Assembly (NCBI RefSeq): GCF_000525775.1 | Contig: NZ_JALU01000016.1 | Location: 62,001-126,000 of the forward strand | Length of the DNA: 64,000 nucleotides | From: Mogibacterium timidum ATCC 33093 | GTDB lineage: Bacteria > Bacillota > Clostridia > Peptostreptococcales > Anaerovoracaceae | Direction of reading: 5' to 3' | In this document: positions 53,842-62,944 of the stretch, one piece after another | Numbering within the stretch: the stretch's first letter is position 1 | How the letters are laid out: every line of letters begins with the position of its first letter | The notes under the pieces: generated by a model | Told to the model about the DNA's origin: nothing | Seen by the model: the letters and a program-made list of their open reading frames with translations, nothing else | Database searches by the model: none | Position numbers and translations under genes: made by a program

Positions 53842-56130
53842 ATGAGAAATCCAATACACAAGCGAGTGCTTCGAGAACTGTGGATAGACAGAGGCAAATA
53901 CCTTGTCTTGTTTCTTTTCCTCGTAATTTCAATCGGCTTTGCGAGCGGGTACTTTGTTGCTGATGGAAGCATGCTGCGCACATATAACGAGAGCTTTGAC
54001 AGGTATAGGATCGAGAATGGTCATTTTGCACTCGCTTCCAAGCCGGACGCGCACTTTGTTGATGTAATAAGCAACCTCGAGAAAAATCAAAGTATTGAGA
54101 TACAGAAGCAATACTACAAGGATCAGCGTGTGACAGCGGGAAAGTACAAAGGTGATACCTTCCGTATTTTCAAGAACAGAGATAAGTTAAACAAGATATC
54201 GCTGCACGAAGGGCGGCTGCCTGAAAGCGATGACGAGATTGCAATCGACAGACTTTACGCTGAGAACAATAAAATTAGCATTGGTGATAAGCTTGAGGTA
54301 AACGGCAAAGAGTTCAAGGTGTCGGGACTTAGTTCATTTTCCGACTACAGTGCGATGTTTCGTAACAACTCTGATACAGTGTTTGATGCTCAGAATTTCT
54401 CGGTGGTGATTGTGAGTGACGAGGCTTGGAATGAAATCGGGGATGACGGCATTGTATATTCTTATGCTTGGCGCAACAACAACCAGAGCCTGTCTGATAA
54501 GAAACAAAAGGATAAGGCCGAGGATATCAAGGATGAGCTGCTACAGAGGGTGATGCTGAGCGACATCGTGGCAAGGCCGGACAACAGCGCGATAAAGTTC
54601 ACCGGAGACGATTTTGGACATGACATGGTCATGATGCAGTGGATGCTGTACATAATCATGGTCGTAATCGCGTTTATATTCGCCATCACTGCACGAAACG
54701 GTATAGAAAAGGAAGCTCGCACTATAGGAACACTGCGTGCAACAGGATATACGAGACGTGAATTGCTGGGGTACTATTTAAGGCTGCCTATACTTCTGGC
54801 TTTGGCCGCTGCTGTAGTAGGCAATATTTTAGGATATACTCGTCTGAAAGAGCTAATTGCCAAGGCCTACTATCATAGCTACTCCTTGCCGCCATACACG
54901 ACGCACTGGAACGGAGAGGCTTTTATAAAGACGACCGTCATACCGCTTATCATTATCTCGGTTGTAAATGTCCTGGTTGTTTCCATTGCACTCAGGACTG
55001 ATACAATACAGTTTCTGCGAGGTGATATCAGGAACAAGAAGTCTTCCGGGACCCCTGTTAGACTTCCCAATTACAGCTTTGTCGCCAGATTCAGAACCCG
55101 TATTATTTTTCATAATATCGGTGCCTACATAACACTTGCGGTAGGAATTCTTCTGGCGGCGGTGCTTATGATGTTCGGGCTCATGCTCCATCCTATGCTG
55201 GAGCATTTCAGGGGAGATATCCAAGACAGCCAGATCGCAAAATATCAATACGTGCTGAAAGCCCCATATGAGGTGAAATACGGAGGTGCGGAAAAGTACG
55301 CTTATTCGACACTCCAAAATGAGAGAGATGAAGAAATCGGCGTGTACGGTATCACGGAAGACTCGGCATATTTCAATGGTAAGCTGGTGAAGTCGTCAGA
55401 TGAAATTGACGATAATGAAATTGAAGTCCTTGCGTCGAGCGCCTATATGGAAAAGTATAGGCTCAAGGATGGCGCGAAGGTCAAGCTACACGAGAAGTTT
55501 GGGAATAAAAAGTATACGTTTGTGCTCAAGAGATCATGCAAATATCCTGCAGCGTTAACCGTTTTTATGCCGCTGAAGACATACAACAGGGTGTTCGATA
55601 AGCCTGAGGATAACTATATAGGATATTTCTCAGACAAGAAGCTGACCGAGATAGACAAGAATTTAGTTGCAACAACAATTACCAAGAGGGATTTGGAACT
55701 CACGGCTAATCAACTGGAATCGTCAATGGGCAAAATTTTCGTCATGTTTGAGATATTTGCGACCGCACTGTACCTGCTGTTCCTGTACCTGCTCGCCAAA
55801 TCGGCAATTGAAAAAAGTGCAGGTTCCATCTCGCTGGTCAAGATACTCGGTTATTCAGATCGTGAGATTGCGATGCTGTACAGCAGAGCGACAGGAATAG
55901 TTGCGATTACTTCGCTTGCCATCTCAGCGGTGGTAGCAAAGCTCGTTATCAACGAGGTGTTCTATTACATGATGCTCAATTACAGCGGGTATCTGACGTA
56001 TTATATAGTTCCGGCAGTGTACGTTAAGCTGCTGGCTACAGGAATAGTGGGGTATCTCGTAATATCCAGGATTCTCCTCAGGCATATCAAGAGAATTCCA
56101 ATGGCTATAGCCTTGAAGCAGGCCGAGTAG
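53842..56130 (+). CDS. FtsX-family ABC transporter permease
   Basis: A 762-residue membrane protein with a first helix near 18-38 (YLVLFLFLVISIGFASGYFV), a large extracellular region (about 45-250), helices at about 262-285, 305-325, 365-385 and 420-450, a second outer domain, and four helices near the end (about 630-760). The duplicated FtsX-like layout is typical of exporters of peptides, lipids or lipoproteins. The ATG at 53842 has TAGGTGG before it. Substrate unknown; a resistance or bacteriocin role is only a guess. Confidence 0.85.
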   Translation: MRNPIHKRVLRELWIDRGKYLVLFLFLVISIGFASGYFVADGSMLRTYNESFDRYRIENGHFALASKPDAHFVDVISNLEKNQSIEIQKQYYKDQRVTAGKYKGDTFRIFKNRDKLNKISLHEGRLPESDDEIAIDRLYAENNKISIGDKLEVNGKEFKVSGLSSFSDYSAMFRNNSDTVFDAQNFSVVIVSDEAWNEIGDDGIVYSYAWRNNNQSLSDKKQKDKAEDIKDELLQRVMLSDIVARPDNSAIKFTGDDFGHDMVMMQWMLYIIMVVIAFIFAITARNGIEKEARTIGTLRATGYTRRELLGYYLRLPILLALAAAVVGNILGYTRLKELIAKAYYHSYSLPPYTTHWNGEAFIKTTVIPLIIISVVNVLVVSIALRTDTIQFLRGDIRNKKSSGTPVRLPNYSFVARFRTRIIFHNIGAYITLAVGILLAAVLMMFGLMLHPMLEHFRGDIQDSQIAKYQYVLKAPYEVKYGGAEKYAYSTLQNERDEEIGVYGITEDSAYFNGKLVKSSDEIDDNEIEVLASSAYMEKYRLKDGAKVKLHEKFGNKKYTFVLKRSCKYPAALTVFMPLKTYNRVFDKPEDNYIGYFSDKKLTEIDKNLVATTITKRDLELTANQLESSMGKIFVMFEIFATALYLLFLYLLAKSAIEKSAGSISLVKILGYSDREIAMLYSRATGIVAITSLAISAVVAKLVINEVFYYMMLNYSGYLTYYIVPAVYVKLLATGIVGYLVISRILLRHIKRIPMAIALKQAE

Positions 56131-56258
56131 TTGAAAGCGTATATCACCGGGATATATCAATCCGAGGCGAGAAAATTATATTTGAACATGTGAGTTGAAG
56201 AGTTGAAACACAATTCCGCAAAAGTGGAGGAGATGTCCTCTCCTTCACAGGCTATAGA

Positions 56259-56290
56259 TAAAGCCTCGCCCAAATAAGGGCGAGGCTTTA
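56259..56290 (+). terminator. Terminator after the ABC exporter
   Basis: TAAAGCCTCGCCC and GGGCGAGGCTTTA with a 6-base loop, followed by TCTG. Strong on both strands. Confidence 0.85.
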
Positions 56291-56426
56291 TCTGCGGTCT
56301 GTGCCAAACGGGTACTACACGTCTTACTCTTTACAACTAACAGATGCAGCAGCCAATCAATCATTATCAAAAAGGGTAATGATAGTGTGAAATACGAATA
56401 ATAATATTGCAGTTTTTGATATAACC

Positions 56427-56576
56427 TCAGCAGCAGCTAAACCATCCAATTACTCCGGAATTCGCTCCAAACCAAGGTTCAGAGAATATAAGATGTGTTT
56501 GCGCGCAGAAAACTATACCGACTACTGTTATCACAAGTTTAACTATTAATTTGTATTTATCCTTATAAATTTTCAT
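56427..56576 (-). CDS. Candidate 49-residue secreted peptide ending GWFSCC
   Basis: Forty-nine codons: a Lys-rich start (MKIYKDKYK), a hydrophobic helix (LIVKLVITVVGIVFCA) and the tail SEPWFGANSGVIGWFSCC before TGA. AAAGGA lies nine bases upstream, so a start at 56576 is supported. The layout fits a small secreted or pheromone-type peptide with a signal sequence, but it matches no family I know. The frame remains open upstream to 56786 (119 residues), so it could be the end of a longer protein. It is in a 950-base AT-rich gap (56131-57082) with no other convincing gene. Confidence 0.45.
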   Translation of the reverse strand: MKIYKDKYKLIVKLVITVVGIVFCAQTHLIFSEPWFGANSGVIGWFSCC

Positions 56577-56630
56577 TATTGATAATCCTTTATTTTGTAT
56601 GCATTGTGTGAGAATATATAAATCATAGTA

Positions 56631-56672
56631 CCATTTCTTCAAGCTTTCAATAGTGATATTCCATTTCTTCAA
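56631..56672 (-). promoter_or_regulatory. 12-bp direct repeats upstream of the peptide gene
   Basis: CCATTTCTTCAA at 56631-56642 and 56661-56672 (TTGAAGAAATGG on the minus strand), exactly 30 bases apart, three helical turns. The nearer copy could provide a -35 TTGAAG with TATATT about 16 bases later. This is the pattern of a response-regulator site, but it could also be part of an upstream coding frame with two LKKW copies. Confidence 0.35.
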
Positions 56673-57082
56673 AATTAAGATCGATGATAAGTACCGTATC
56701 TTCCAACATTGTATCAAAAAGCACCCTGCATTGTACAGAATGCTTCGATATTCGGGTAGTTCGCCTTCAAAATGTGTAATTGACATCCTTTATAGTTTTT
56801 ATTTTTCAATTCACAAAATATGTACCAATGAATATTTCTCTTGTAAATGGTGGCATTTTATATATTGGAGTGGAGGATTTTTTGCTTAATGAAGCAATCA
56901 TAGATTTATAAAGATATTTTGTGTCATTCGCTTGGTACGAGAGGGCGGATGGATTCTGCATTGCAATTGTACATCAACCTACACTAATTACGCACTAATA
57001 TAGATACAAGTTTTAACGTGTTTTAACGTAAAGCCGGAATTTGGTAGAATATACGTGACGATTAATATATGGAGTATATAGA

Positions 57083-57847
57083 GTGATTATACGAGGCGTT
57101 ACGATTAGAGAGGGAGAGCTGGCGATACACGGCAAGTGGTACATGGACGGCCGCGATGAGAAACTCCCGACTGTTATTATATGTCACGAATTCGGAACCA
57201 ACATGCGGTTCACCGGCAGATATGCACAGATGCTGTGCAGGCAGGGGTATGCGGTGTTCTGCTTTGATTTCTGCGGTTCAGAAAGCGGTACAAGTCAGGG
57301 GCGCAAGTCGACAGAGATGAGCGTTACGACGGAAGTGGTAGATTTGCTGGTGGTGCTCGACTATGTCGAGTCGAGACCGTTTGTCAATACCGATGCTGTT
57401 TTCCTCATGGGCTGTTCGCAGGGCGGACTGGTTGCATCTTTGGCGGCTGAGAAACGCAAGGACGAGGTCAGGAAACTCGTCCTCTACTACCCGGCTCTGT
57501 CTATACCGGACGATGCTCGTAAGGGCTCAATGCTCGGAGCTGTATTTAACGGAGATGAGATACCCGAGAGCTTCAAGGTGCTTAACGACAAATTCAGAGT
57601 GGGAAAGCGCTACGTCGCCGACGCGATAAAGCTCAGTGAATGGCGTGAGATGATGAGGTACAAGAACCCGGTGTTAATCGTGCATGGGACAGAGGATGAA
57701 CTTGTGGATATCGACTACGCGCGTAAGGCGGCAAAGATTTTTCCTAATGCTACGCTCGTCGAAATTGAGGGTGGCAAGCACCTGTTCCCGACACTTAAAG
57801 AGAGAAAAATTGCTGTAGAGGCGGCGATTAGATTTCTTTGGGAGTAG
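57083..57847 (+). CDS. Alpha/beta hydrolase
   Basis: A 254-residue serine hydrolase. Nucleophile elbow GCSQGG (Ser112), acid in HGTEDELVDI near 208, and histidine in EGGKHLFP near 236, the full catalytic triad. CHEFGTNMRFTGRYA near 35-48 gives the oxyanion region. There is no signal peptide. The start is GTG at 57083; GGAG lies upstream. Members of this group include acylamino-acid and carboxylester hydrolases, and the substrate is not readable. It is on the same strand as purC, 78 bases upstream. Confidence 0.85.
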   Translation: MIIRGVTIREGELAIHGKWYMDGRDEKLPTVIICHEFGTNMRFTGRYAQMLCRQGYAVFCFDFCGSESGTSQGRKSTEMSVTTEVVDLLVVLDYVESRPFVNTDAVFLMGCSQGGLVASLAAEKRKDEVRKLVLYYPALSIPDDARKGSMLGAVFNGDEIPESFKVLNDKFRVGKRYVADAIKLSEWREMMRYKNPVLIVHGTEDELVDIDYARKAAKIFPNATLVEIEGGKHLFPTLKERKIAVEAAIRFLWE

Positions 57848-57925
57848 CAGTCGGCGTGGATTGGTGATACAATCTAGAAGGTATATTTTATTAAGAGCTG
57901 CGCTTGGGATACTAGGAGGAGCGAA

Positions 57926-58810
57926 ATGCAGGAGTTTAAACCTTTTAAAGAAGGCAAGGTGCGTGAGATCTACGACAACGGAGACAGTTTGATTATGGTT
58001 GCCACCGATAGGATTTCAGCGTTTGACCATATTTTGAAGAACGACATTGTTGACAAGGGAGCGATTCTGACTCAGCTGTCGAAATTCTGGTTCGACCTGA
58101 CAGAGGATATTGTTCCTAATCACTTGATTTCGGTAGACACGAACGATATGCCGGAATTCTTTAGAAATGAGAAGTTTGCTCGCCGCAGTACCATGTGCCG
58201 TAAGCTGGATATGCTTCCTCTGGAGTGCATTGTCAGAGGATATATTACCGGCAGCGGCTGGGCAAGTTATAAGAATACAGGCGAGATATGCGGCATCAAG
58301 CTGCCCGAAGGACTTAAAGAGTCTGAGAAGCTGCCCGAGCCAATTTACACACCGAGTACCAAGGCTGAGCTGGGAGAACACGATGAGAATATCTCCTATG
58401 AGAAGAGCGTTGAGGTGCTGGAAAAGGCTTATCCGGGTAGAGGTGAGGAGCTGGCCAAGAAGGCTAAGGAGCTCACACTTTCTGTATATAAGAAGTGTGC
58501 AGATTACGCACTGGAGAGAGGTATTATCATCGCTGATACCAAGCTTGAGTTCGGTCTGGACGAGGATGGCAACGTGGTGCTTGCGGATGAAGTGCTGACA
58601 CCTGACAGCTCGCGATTCTGGCCGGTTGCCGGCTATGAGGTTGGAAGGTCACAACCTTCATATGACAAGCAGTTTGTAAGAGATTGGCTCAAGGCTAATC
58701 CTGACAGTGATTATAAGCTTCCGGACGATGTCATAGCCGGGACTATCGAGAAGTACAAGGATGCATATAAGCTGCTTACCGGAGAGGCTTTCCGGGATAC
58801 CGGAATATGA
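57926..58810 (+). CDS. purC: Phosphoribosylaminoimidazole-succinocarboxamide synthase (SAICAR synthetase)
   Basis: A 294-residue enzyme of de novo purine synthesis that joins CAIR and aspartate. GKVREIYDNGDSLIMVATDRISAFD opens the protein, CIVRGYITGSGWASY is near 108-122 and the C-terminal DEVLTPDSSRFW and PSYDKQFVRDWL segments are conserved. Length fits the longer form. RBS AGGAGG. No other pur gene is beside it. Confidence 0.95.
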   Translation: MQEFKPFKEGKVREIYDNGDSLIMVATDRISAFDHILKNDIVDKGAILTQLSKFWFDLTEDIVPNHLISVDTNDMPEFFRNEKFARRSTMCRKLDMLPLECIVRGYITGSGWASYKNTGEICGIKLPEGLKESEKLPEPIYTPSTKAELGEHDENISYEKSVEVLEKAYPGRGEELAKKAKELTLSVYKKCADYALERGIIIADTKLEFGLDEDGNVVLADEVLTPDSSRFWPVAGYEVGRSQPSYDKQFVRDWLKANPDSDYKLPDDVIAGTIEKYKDAYKLLTGEAFRDTGI

Positions 58811-58816
58811 TTAAAA

Positions 58817-58842
58817 TTGAGAGCTGCTAACGCGGCTCTCAA
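58817..58842 (+). other. Hairpin between purC and mntP
   Basis: TTGAGAGC and GCTCTCAA with a 10-base loop and only weak T-runs. The 49-base gap is too short for a manganese riboswitch (yybP-ykoY), so mntP probably depends on read-through or another control. Confidence 0.5.
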
Positions 58843-58859
58843 ACTATGTAGGTTGTTTT

Positions 58860-59483
58860 ATGAATTTTATGTTTTATCTGAGCAGCGTATTGCTCGGTGT
58901 CGGGCTGGCTATGGACGCTTTTACGGTTTCAATTGCAAACGGTATGAGCAATCAGAATACCGGGTTCGGTACAGCCTTGCGCATCACAGCGGTATACGCA
59001 TTCTTTCAATTCACAATGCCGATGCTGGGCTGGTTCCTGGTGCATGAAGCGGTAAATGCATTAAGTTTATTCAACAGGTTCGTCCCATGGATCGCACTCA
59101 TTCTACTGGTGCATCTGGGCGGACGTATGATATTCGAGGGCTTGCACGGCAGGAGTGAAGCGAACAGAGTTGAAGGTGAGCCGGACGGCTTGGAGGCGAC
59201 CCTGACATCTCCAACCGGACTCGCGCTTTGGGCGTTTCTATTGCAGGGCATTGCGACATCTATCGATGCATTGTCAATCGGATTTGCAATAACCGCATAT
59301 GACGTCAAAATGGCGTTTGTCTGTTCGACTATCATCGCCGCGGTGACATGGGGAATGTGTGTGACGGGCATATTTATCGGTAAAAGGGTTGGAAAACTGT
59401 TTTCAGCGCACGCTACTATTGTGGGAGGCATAATTCTTGTACTGATTGGCATAGAAGTGTTTGCAAAAGGCGCACTGCTATAA
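58860..59483 (+). CDS. mntP: Manganese efflux pump MntP
   Basis: A 207-residue membrane protein with about six helices arranged as two DUF204 repeats. GLAMDAFTVSIANG (about 15-28) in repeat one and ATSIDALSIGFAIT (about 133-146) in repeat two carry the conserved Asp residues that bind Mn. It exports manganese. RBS is weak (TAGGTTG). Confidence 0.92.
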   Translation: MNFMFYLSSVLLGVGLAMDAFTVSIANGMSNQNTGFGTALRITAVYAFFQFTMPMLGWFLVHEAVNALSLFNRFVPWIALILLVHLGGRMIFEGLHGRSEANRVEGEPDGLEATLTSPTGLALWAFLLQGIATSIDALSIGFAITAYDVKMAFVCSTIIAAVTWGMCVTGIFIGKRVGKLFSAHATIVGGIILVLIGIEVFAKGALL

Positions 59484-59546
59484 TAGAATTACACTGATAT
59501 TGATATTCTAATGATACGAAATTTTTAATTGTAAGGAGACATTTGA

Positions 59547-61412
59547 TTGGAGATTTTTTTTAAAATCGTGAGTCTGCTCGGCGGACTTGCAATGTTCCTT
59601 TATGGAATGCGCATCATGGGAGACGGTCTAAAGTCGACTTCCGGTGGTGCTATGAAGGCGGCACTTGCGAGAGTTACCGATAAGCCGTTTAAGGGCTTTC
59701 TTCTCGGATTGGTCGTGACATGTATGATCCAGAGCTCTACCGCCGCAATTGTGCTTACAGTAGGCCTGGTAGGTGCGGGCTTTCTGACATTCAGACAGTC
59801 GATCGGAATCGTGCTGGGAGCCAACGTAGGAACAACTATTACGGCACAGATTATCAGACTGATGGACGTCAAGGCAGGGTCATCAAGCATCCTGTACTTC
59901 TTCAAGTCCGACAACCTCGCTCCGATGGCACTGATCGCAGGCATTATCCTGATTATGTTTATCGGATCCAGATCAGCGACCACGGCCGGAACCATACTCA
60001 TGGGCTTCGGTACGCTGTTTGTAGGGCTTATGAACATGAGTGCAGCTGTTTCGCATATGGGGGATATGCTGAGCAGGCTGCTTGTATCGTTTGAAGGCAA
60101 CCCGCTGCTAGGGTTCCTATCAGGAGTATTTGTTACAGGCATAATCCAGAGTTCATCGGCGGTAGTCGGAATACTGCAGTCCATCGCGAGTACCATCGGC
60201 ATCAAATTCTGTGGAGTATTTGCAGTAATAATCGGTGTCGATATAGGTGACTGCCTCACAACATATCTGGTGTGTCGCATCGGCGCAAAGCCGGAGCAGA
60301 TTAGAACCGCACTCGTGCATATCCTGTACAACGTGACAGCGTCAATTCTGCTGTTCATCGCGGTTGGCGTTTTCAGAGGAACCGGTATCATCGATGACAA
60401 TCTGTGGTTCATGACGCTTAGAGCCGGAGGAGTTGCTAATGTGCACGGATTATTCAAACTGATCCCGGCGCTGATACTGCTCCCATGCGCAGGCCTGTTT
60501 GCAAAAGTCGCAGAGCGTCTGGTACCGGATCAGCCGGAGGATCCTGAGGATACGATGATCAAGGAGAGTATCAAGCAGCTTGACCTCAGGCTTATCACCA
60601 ACCCCAGAATTGCCCTCGGTGAGACTCACTCGATGACGAGCAATATGTTTGAGGTATCTCTGCACAACTATACGGCTTGTATTCAGCAGATGTACGAGTA
60701 TGATCCTAAGCGTAACGAGCGTATGAATCAGCGCGAGGACATGATTGACATGATGACTGACGTGGCGGACAAGTACGTGGTAGAAATTTCGCCGCATATT
60801 ACGCTCGACTATGATGACAGGTACCAGAGCTTCCTGATGAAGGGGCTGGTAAGCATCGAAAGGATCGGCGACCTGGCAATCAATATCATGCAGTCAATCA
60901 TCAACATGAAGAGTGAGGACGTGCAGTTTTCCAACGTCGCTATGGCTGAGCTCAGAGTGCTCATGACTGCTGTCAATGATATCCTGGAGATGACAGCAGA
61001 CGCATATAAGGAAAAGAGCCACAGCATGGCTCAGAGAATAGAACCTCTTGAAGAGGTTATCGACGAGCTGGTAGATAAGGTTAGACGCAGACACATGTGG
61101 AGGATGAAGCATAATCTGTGTGAAGTTGTCCGCGGTATCAGCTTCCAGAATATTATTCAGAATCTCGAGCGTATATCGGACCAGTGCTCTGACCTTGGAG
61201 TCAACATACTTGGTCTCGAGGACGAGTCGATTAACGGCAACGAGCACCAGTATCTGAGGGATATTCATCATTCGGATGATCCGCTGTACAACAGGCTGTT
61301 TGCAAAATATAAGGCTAAATACATGGGTGTTCTCGATTCTATTGCAGTCGATTCGGTAAACGGGAATGAGGAAGAAGTCGAGAAGCAGCTTAAGCTGGAT
61401 ATTGAGATTTAA
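59547..61412 (+). CDS. Na+/phosphate cotransporter with PhoU-like C-terminal domain
   Basis: A 621-residue NptA-type (Na/Pi cotransporter) protein. The first 330 residues hold about 8-9 helices and the two signature repeats QSSTAAIVLTVGLVGAG and QSSSAVVGILQSIAS; after 340 comes a soluble helical part resembling PhoU (EDMIDMMTDVADKYVVEIS, then ERIGDLAINIMQ, ERISDQCSDLGVNIL). It likely moves phosphate with sodium. The start is TTG at 59547 with AAGGAG eight bases before. Confidence 0.9.
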   Translation: MEIFFKIVSLLGGLAMFLYGMRIMGDGLKSTSGGAMKAALARVTDKPFKGFLLGLVVTCMIQSSTAAIVLTVGLVGAGFLTFRQSIGIVLGANVGTTITAQIIRLMDVKAGSSSILYFFKSDNLAPMALIAGIILIMFIGSRSATTAGTILMGFGTLFVGLMNMSAAVSHMGDMLSRLLVSFEGNPLLGFLSGVFVTGIIQSSSAVVGILQSIASTIGIKFCGVFAVIIGVDIGDCLTTYLVCRIGAKPEQIRTALVHILYNVTASILLFIAVGVFRGTGIIDDNLWFMTLRAGGVANVHGLFKLIPALILLPCAGLFAKVAERLVPDQPEDPEDTMIKESIKQLDLRLITNPRIALGETHSMTSNMFEVSLHNYTACIQQMYEYDPKRNERMNQREDMIDMMTDVADKYVVEISPHITLDYDDRYQSFLMKGLVSIERIGDLAINIMQSIINMKSEDVQFSNVAMAELRVLMTAVNDILEMTADAYKEKSHSMAQRIEPLEEVIDELVDKVRRRHMWRMKHNLCEVVRGISFQNIIQNLERISDQCSDLGVNILGLEDESINGNEHQYLRDIHHSDDPLYNRLFAKYKAKYMGVLDSIAVDSVNGNEEEVEKQLKLDIEI

Positions 61413-61420
61413 CAGGCATT

Positions 61421-62722
61421 ATGAAGACAACCAACAAATTGCTTTTTGAATTACAGGACGGAGTATATGATTCGTGCATCGAGGCTGTGACCGGCCCTGG
61501 CAGCGACTCTCGCATGAGGGAGAGTCTTGAGGCTGCACTGCACGGCTTCGAGGGAGACTTCGGGCAGATGGAAGTATCTGTATACGGCGCTCCGTTTGCA
61601 GTGCCGCTGCTGGGAGAATTTACCGAACCTCAGAATGGTGCTGTTCTCAGCGCAGCGATAGATAGCGAACTCATCTTGGTGATATGCGAGTCGGAAGACA
61701 AGATGGTTCACCTTTATTCAGAAGCAAAGGGTCTTATAGAGCTGGATCCTTGGGGTCTTAAACGCAATGAGAACGAAGTGCGCAGCGAGAAAGGTCTGGT
61801 TCGCGGAATCCTGTCAGAACTGAAACAGCGCGGATATGAGATTGGGGGATTCAATGCGTACATACTCGGTAGAGCGCCATTTGATATAGACGAGATATAT
61901 GTACCTACCCTCGAGGTGCTCCTGACGAGAGCGATATATGAACTCTTCAACTCAGGGGAGCTGAGCAAGTATGAGCTCGCAGAGATAGGGCAGGGTGCAT
62001 CAAACTCTCATTATGATATTCCGAGCGGGATCGCTCGTCAGCTGGCTGCAGAGATGGGAGGAATAAGCTTTGCGGATTTCAAGAGGCCGGGTATCCCGAT
62101 TTCGAGCAAGGTTGCGGGCGAAGCGTTGCCGCGCGATTACAGGATTGTGCTTACACAGCTTTATCCGAAGGCTATTCTTAACGAACGTACAGATATAGAT
62201 GCGTTGGGAGATGTAGCTAGGGAGCTGAGACAGGCAGCCGGCGTGATTGGAACCGGGGTCCTGAGAGATGTGCCAAATGATGTGGTTATAGAGCATTCGG
62301 CAGCCATACGTGACAAGCTGGGTGACAGAGCCCTGTTGAGATCATTTTGCTATATGGGGGAAGTTGTGCGAACCCTTGAGGCCGGCAGCTACATTATCAC
62401 CGATGATGTCGATAAATTCTTGAATACTTTCAAGCTGGCAGGAAACTCGCGTTTTAAGTATCTGCAGTCGTATGGTGTAGCAAATGCTCCGACCTTTGAG
62501 GACCTTGCAATCGCGCTTGCAGTAAGCGACGAGCTCCTATATGATGGCGGCGCTTCGGCAATTATGGGAGACGGAACGAAGGGGATATCCATTGCAATTG
62601 CCGGATCCGGGAGAGTCGATGATTATGTCAAATCCATGCAGCTGATATTTGGCAGCGGATCTGAGGATGAGATTTCGGATGTGTGTTGCTTCAGTAGCTG
62701 CGGACTGTTCAGATTAGTGTGA
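61421..62722 (+). CDS. Galactokinase-like protein with lost catalytic motifs (pseudokinase)
   Basis: A 433-residue protein of galactokinase fold. The backbone segments match GalK (GGFNAYILGRAPF, ELAEIGQGASNSHYDIPSG, FADFKRPGIPI, IRDKLGDRALLRSF, SRFKYLQSY), but the active residues are gone. Motif I GRTEIGGNHTDHQHG is replaced by AVPLLGEFTEPQNG (60-73), motif II GSGLSSSAA by DIDEIYVPT (155-163), the catalytic Asp in GLMDQ is Arg (GIARQ, Arg206), and motif III GGGFAG is GDGTKG. It is therefore probably not a kinase; a sugar-sensing or regulatory role, as with yeast Gal3, is speculation. It starts 9 bases after the Na/Pi transporter stop, with a weak ribosome site. Confidence 0.75.
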   Translation: MKTTNKLLFELQDGVYDSCIEAVTGPGSDSRMRESLEAALHGFEGDFGQMEVSVYGAPFAVPLLGEFTEPQNGAVLSAAIDSELILVICESEDKMVHLYSEAKGLIELDPWGLKRNENEVRSEKGLVRGILSELKQRGYEIGGFNAYILGRAPFDIDEIYVPTLEVLLTRAIYELFNSGELSKYELAEIGQGASNSHYDIPSGIARQLAAEMGGISFADFKRPGIPISSKVAGEALPRDYRIVLTQLYPKAILNERTDIDALGDVARELRQAAGVIGTGVLRDVPNDVVIEHSAAIRDKLGDRALLRSFCYMGEVVRTLEAGSYIITDDVDKFLNTFKLAGNSRFKYLQSYGVANAPTFEDLAIALAVSDELLYDGGASAIMGDGTKGISIAIAGSGRVDDYVKSMQLIFGSGSEDEISDVCCFSSCGLFRLV

Positions 62723-62842
62723 ACGGCACGAGGAAGCCTTCCGGCAAATTGTCTGGCAGGCTTGCTGATGAGCCGGGAACAAACATCACGATGGAGTTCG
62801 TGCCCGGACACGCTGTTGATAAGTATAATATATAGCGAATAC

Positions 62843-62878
62843 AAAACGCTGCACTCCCCGCAAAGAGTGCAGCGTTTT
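62843..62878. terminator. Terminator between the galactokinase-like gene and the DUF975 gene
   Basis: AAAACGCTGCACTC and GAGTGCAGCGTTTT with an 8-base loop. It works for both converging genes. The 62723-62842 stretch has only a doubtful 38-codon frame. Confidence 0.85.
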
Positions 62879-62944
62879 CAGTACCGTTGTTATATTAAAA
62901 TCAGCTTTTAGTGTGAAACAGTTCGGGCAGGCATACTCGGAACA

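Noticed and set aside
53135-56130. Bacteriocin biosynthesis cluster
   Set aside because: An ABC exporter and a nearby small peptide are present, but no modification or immunity genes are visible.
56404-56429. Reading the TGA after GWFSCC as selenocysteine, extending the small peptide
   Set aside because: The readthrough gives 20 residues with no known family match and no SECIS-like structure is obvious, so an ordinary stop is simpler.
58811-58859. Manganese (yybP-ykoY) riboswitch before mntP
   Set aside because: The gap is only 49 bases and shows a single hairpin, too small for the riboswitch.
61421-62722. Calling this gene galK
   Set aside because: All three GHMP motifs and the catalytic Asp are absent, so kinase activity is not supported.
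62719-62835. 38-codon frame after the galactokinase-like gene
   Set aside because: It overlaps the previous stop, has no ribosome site and no family match.
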